From Rhodococcus sp. Leaf278 (lineage in GTDB: Bacteria; Actinomycetota; Actinomycetes; Mycobacteriales; Mycobacteriaceae), in NCBI RefSeq assembly GCF_001426085.1, contig NZ_LMRR01000023.1, positions 186,520 through 250,519 of the forward strand: 64,000 nucleotides of DNA. Direction: 5' to 3'. The number at the start of each line of letters is the position of its first letter. Position 1 is the first letter of the stretch. Of this stretch, positions 60,943 to 64,000 are shown piece after piece. The position numbers and the translations under genes are program-made. The notes below the pieces were generated by a model. That model was not told the DNA's origin. It ran no database searches and saw only the letters and a list, made by a program, of their open reading frames with translations.

Positions 60943-63900
60943 TCATTGACGTGGCTTGGCCAGCGGGAAAGCCAGCGTTTCGCGGATGCTTCCTCCGGTG
61001 ATCAGCATGACGACCCGGTCGACGCCCATGCCGAGACCGCCGGTCGGCGGCATGCCGTGTTCGAGCGCCTGCAGGAAGTCCTCGTCCAGGCTCATCGCCT
61101 CCTCGTCGCCACCGGCCGCCAACAACGACTGCTCGGTGAGGCGCTGCCGTTGATCGACGGGGTCGGTCAGTTCGCTGTACGCCGTACCCAGTTCCACGCC
61201 CCACGCGACGAGATCCCACTTCTCCGCCACGCCCGGGATGCTCCGATGTGGTCTGGTCAGCGGCGACATCGACGTCGGGAAGTCCTTGTAGAAGGTGGGG
61301 AATTCGGTGTAGTCCTCCACCAGGTGCTCGTACATTCCCTGCGCGATGGCACCCGCGTCCCAGGACTTCTCGTACGGGATGTCGTTCTCGTCGCACAACC
61401 GCTGCAGCTCCTCCAGTGGAGTCGCCGGCTCGACGGGCACACCCAATTTCTCGGCGACGGCACCGTGCAGTGTTTTGACGGGCCATTCGCCGGAGATGTC
61501 GATCTCGATCATCTCCCCGTTCGGTCCGTCGGGACGCAGGATGATCTCGCGACCGTGTGCTGCCACGGCTGCGCGCTGAATCAGCTCTCGGCACAACACC
61601 ATTGCGCGTTCGTAGTCGCTGTGGGCCTCGTACGCTTCGAGAATCGTGAACTCGGGATTGTGCTTGAAATCTGCGCCCTCGTTGCGGAACACTCGGCCGA
61701 TCTCGAAGACCTTCTCCATACCGCCCACGCACAGGCGCTTGAGATACAACTCCGGGGCGATTCGCAGATACAGATCCAAGTTGTAGGCGTTGATATGGGT
61801 GACGAACGGTGCCGCGTTCGCACCACCGTGCACCTGCTGCAGAATCGGGGTCTCGACCTCCATGTATCCGCGCTCTCCCAACGAATCACGCAGGGATTTC
61901 ACGACATTGGACCGGGCAATGAGGAGTGAGCGGGCGTCGCGATTGATCGCCAGATCCACATAGCGCTGCCGCACCCGCGCTTCCGGGTCGGTCAGACCGC
62001 GATACTTGTCGGGCAAGGGATGCAGGCATTTGGCGTTCATCCGCCACTCGGTGGCCAGCAGCGACAATTCGCCACGCCTGCTGTATCCGATAGTTCCGCT
62101 GACCTCGATGAGGTCGCCCAGGTCGAAGTCGGCATCGAATTCTTCGATTCTGTCGCCGACGCGTTCGCGGTCGAACAGCACCTGGATATCGGACGACCAG
62201 TCACGGATGACAGCGAAGGACACGCTGCCGTAGTCGCGGATGCGCAGTATTCGGCCAGCGATCCGGACCGTCGTGCCCTGGGGAGATGCCGCCGCTTCGC
62301 CGACCGTGTGAGTCGGGGGATAGGCGACGGGATAGCCCTCCATGCCATCGCGTTCGAGGCGTTCGAGTTTGGCCATACGGACGCGCACCTGGTCGGGACG
62401 TTTGCGACCGGGCACGGGTTCGTCTGTGAGCGTGTCCGGTCCGCTGCCGTCGGGGTGGATGTCCTCGGCGTCGGCCAGCGCGGCAGGCACCGCAGCATGG
62501 GACCCGGTGTGCTTCGATGCGCGCCGGAAGGTCGGGAGCGTGAGGAAGCCTTCGGCGATGGCCGACGCGATGCCGACCTTGGGCAGCACTCGATTGTCGG
62601 CGAAGCAGAGGTAACGCGGCTCCCACTGCGGCAGATACTTCACGTTCGATCGATACAGCGCTTCGAGCTGCCACCACCGAGAGAAGAAGACCAACATGCT
62701 GCGCCAGATCCGCAGCACCGGTCCGGCACCGATTCGGCTGCCCTCCTCGAATGCAGCCCGGAACACCGCGAAGTTCAGCGAAATCTTGCTCACACCGAAA
62801 TGATCTGCGCCGGTGGCCAGTTCGGTCACCATCAGTTCGATGACTCCGTTCGGTGACGCTGGATCGCGGCGCATCAGATCCAACGACGCGCCGGTTCGTC
62901 CCCACGGCACCAGGGAGAGAACACCCACCACCTTCCCGCCCTGAACCGCCTGTACCAGAAGACAATCGCCGTCGAGCGGATCACCCAACCTGCCCAGCGC
63001 CATCGAAAATCCGCGCTCGGTCTCGGTATCGCGCCACGCATCCGCGCAGGAAATGATCTCCGCCATCTCCTGCGCCGAAATATCGCGATGACGACGCACC
63101 GTGACCACAACACCAGCTTTGCGAGCCCGGTTGACGGCCTGACGCACGGGGCGCATCTCGCGTCCATTGAGGTTGAAATCTTTGGTTTTGAGGATTGCCT
63201 CGTCGCCGAGTTCGAGGACGCTGAGCCCGGCGCGCTTGTAGGCGGTAGCTCCGATCTCGCTGGCCCCCATGACAGCTGGGGTCCAGCCGTACTTCTCGGC
63301 CAGGTCCAGCCATTCCGAGATGGCATGCGGCCAGGCCTCCGGGTTACCGATCGGGTCACCGCTCGCCAGACACACCCCCACCTCGACGCGATACGTCACC
63401 GCCGCTTTGCCACTGGTGGCGAAGATGACGCCCTTGTCGCGTCGCGTCGCGAAGTAGCCAAGGGAATCGTCGGCACCCCATTTGTCGAGCAGGCCACGCA
63501 GCGCCGATTCGTCGCGACCCGTGAGCGCATTGCCGGACCGCTGCGATCGGAACAGCGTGACCACCGCACCCAACAGCGCCAGCGCGCCGAACAGTCCCAA
63601 CGCCGTGTTGACGAAGCCGTTCGGCCGACCGTCGAACTGCTCGTTGTCCACGGTCGCCAACGCCGTGACGCGGTTGAACGCCCACAGAAATGTCTGACTC
63701 TCGGGCAGCGAACCGGGGAACAACGCCACCAACGCCCAGCCGATGACGGTCCCGACGGCCGCCCCGAGCACGAGTACGCCGAGCGCCTTCCACACCGCAC
63801 CTCGACGAACACGGGTGTAGAACTCCTTGCGCGCCGCGATCAGCAACCCTGCCACCACAACATGAACCGCCAGCGCGATCCACGAATTGACGTCCTTGTC

Positions 63901-64000
63901 CTGGATACCTTCGACGACATTGGTGATCGCCAACAACACCAGATAGATGGTCAGCAACCACCACGCAATTCGCTTGCGACTCGCCAATGCCGCCGCCAGC
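60943..64000 (-). CDS. lysX: LysX: lysyl-tRNA synthetase fused to phosphatidylglycerol lysyltransferase (5' end outside window)
   Basis: At least 1018 residues visible; the frame is open to the window edge. Several membrane helices at the N-terminus, a DUF2156/MprF-type transferase (about 170-480), an OB-fold ([15 protein letters not shown]), then a class II lysyl-tRNA synthetase with RVFRNEGAD (motif 2) and [12 protein letters not shown] (motif 3). It makes lysyl-phosphatidylglycerol, which protects against cationic peptides. M. tuberculosis LysX is about 1170 residues, so about 150 are missing here. Confidence 0.95.
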   Translation of the reverse strand, partial: LAAALASRKRIAWWLLTIYLVLLAITNVVEGIQDKDVNSWIALAVHVVVAGLLIAARKEFYTRVRRGAVWKALGVLVLGAAVGTVIGWALVALFPGSLPESQTFLWAFNRVTALATVDNEQFDGRPNGFVNTALGLFGALALLGAVVTLFRSQRSGNALTGRDESALRGLLDKWGADDSLGYFATRRDKGVIFATSGKAAVTYRVEVGVCLASGDPIGNPEAWPHAISEWLDLAEKYGWTPAVMGASEIGATAYKRAGLSVLELGDEAILKTKDFNLNGREMRPVRQAVNRARKAGVVVTVRRHRDISAQEMAEIISCADAWRDTETERGFSMALGRLGDPLDGDCLLVQAVQGGKVVGVLSLVPWGRTGASLDLMRRDPASPNGVIELMVTELATGADHFGVSKISLNFAVFRAAFEEGSRIGAGPVLRIWRSMLVFFSRWWQLEALYRSNVKYLPQWEPRYLCFADNRVLPKVGIASAIAEGFLTLPTFRRASKHTGSHAAVPAALADAEDIHPDGSGPDTLTDEPVPGRKRPDQVRVRMAKLERLERDGMEGYPVAYPPTHTVGEAAASPQGTTVRIAGRILRIRDYGSVSFAVIRDWSSDIQVLFDRERVGDRIEEFDADFDLGDLIEVSGTIGYSRRGELSLLATEWRMNAKCLHPLPDKYRGLTDPEARVRQRYVDLAINRDARSLLIARSNVVKSLRDSLGERGYMEVETPILQQVHGGANAAPFVTHINAYNLDLYLRIAPELYLKRLCVGGMEKVFEIGRVFRNEGADFKHNPEFTILEAYEAHSDYERAMVLCRELIQRAAVAAHGREIILRPDGPNGEMIEIDISGEWPVKTLHGAVAEKLGVPVEPATPLEELQRLCDENDIPYEKSWDAGAIAQGMYEHLVEDYTEFPTFYKDFPTSMSPLTRPHRSIPGVAEKWDLVAWGVELGTAYSELTDPVDQRQRLTEQSLLAAGGDEEAMSLDEDFLQALEHGMPPTGGLGMGVDRVVMLITGGSIRETLAFPLAKPRQ

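Overview
The window is a chromosome-origin segment of a GC-rich actinobacterium of the mycolic-acid group (Mycobacteriales), most like Rhodococcus or a close relative. The main reason is gene order: cwlM, a GNAT-like gene, parB-parA, gidB, jag-yidC-yidD-rnpA-rpmH, dnaA-dnaN-gnd-recF-dciA, gyrB-gyrA, tRNA-Ile/tRNA-Ala, cwsA, ppiA, crgA, trpG, pknB-pknA-pbpA-rodA-pstP-fhaB-fhaA, tRNA-Leu, then gltBD and lysX. This matches the mycobacterial dnaA region with a few additions. A gnd gene lies between dnaN and recF, and lysX, mycolate-type cell-wall genes and an F420-type protein are also present.

Layout. Positions 1-9436 are almost all on the minus strand: partition genes, the 16S methyltransferase, and the rpmH-rnpA-yidD-yidC-jag export/RNA operon, converging on a cwlM fragment. 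Between gidB and jag lie about 2.4 kb with no believable gene but many copies of the ParB site (parS). Positions 9437-12204 hold dnaA flanked by two regions with DnaA boxes; the dnaA-dnaN gap is the likely oriC. Positions 12205-24659 are rightward replication genes (dnaN, gnd, recF, dciA, gyrB, gyrA, a DUF3566 protein), interrupted before gyrB by a hydrolase/reductase pair. Two tRNA genes follow. Positions 25507-33852 hold a desaturase, a GGDEF protein, a DUF1023 hydrolase, cwsA, ppiA, a rhomboid protease, a PH-like membrane protein, crgA, a DUF881 gene and trpG. Positions 33861-43632 are the leftward growth and division signalling operon fhaA-fhaB-pstP-rodA-pbpA-pknA-pknB, with 4-bp overlaps at most joints. 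After tRNA-Leu come gltB-gltD (glutamate synthesis) and then an accessory stretch (50.6-60.8 kb): cutinase-like protein, two MFS transporters, small enzymes, a YhgE-like membrane protein, a LysR regulator, FabH and an alpha/beta hydrolase. The window ends inside lysX.

How they work together: DnaA opens oriC, DnaN/RecF/DciA/gyrase serve replication, and ParA/ParB acting on the clustered parS sites move the newly copied origins. CwsA, CrgA, CwlM, PknA/PknB, PstP, the FHA proteins, RodA and PbpA couple polar growth and septation to envelope synthesis.

Most unusual signals: seven parS-like sites within 3 kb, two of them at the ends of a diverged ~460-bp direct duplication; a pair of perfect DnaA boxes about 20 kb from oriC at the start of the PH-like gene near crgA; and a 55-bp dispersed repeat with inverted ends, present three times at 3' ends of genes or tRNA, with a possible distant relative after gltD. 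No prophage, insertion sequence, CRISPR array or resistance island was seen. Every count and alignment here was made by eye.
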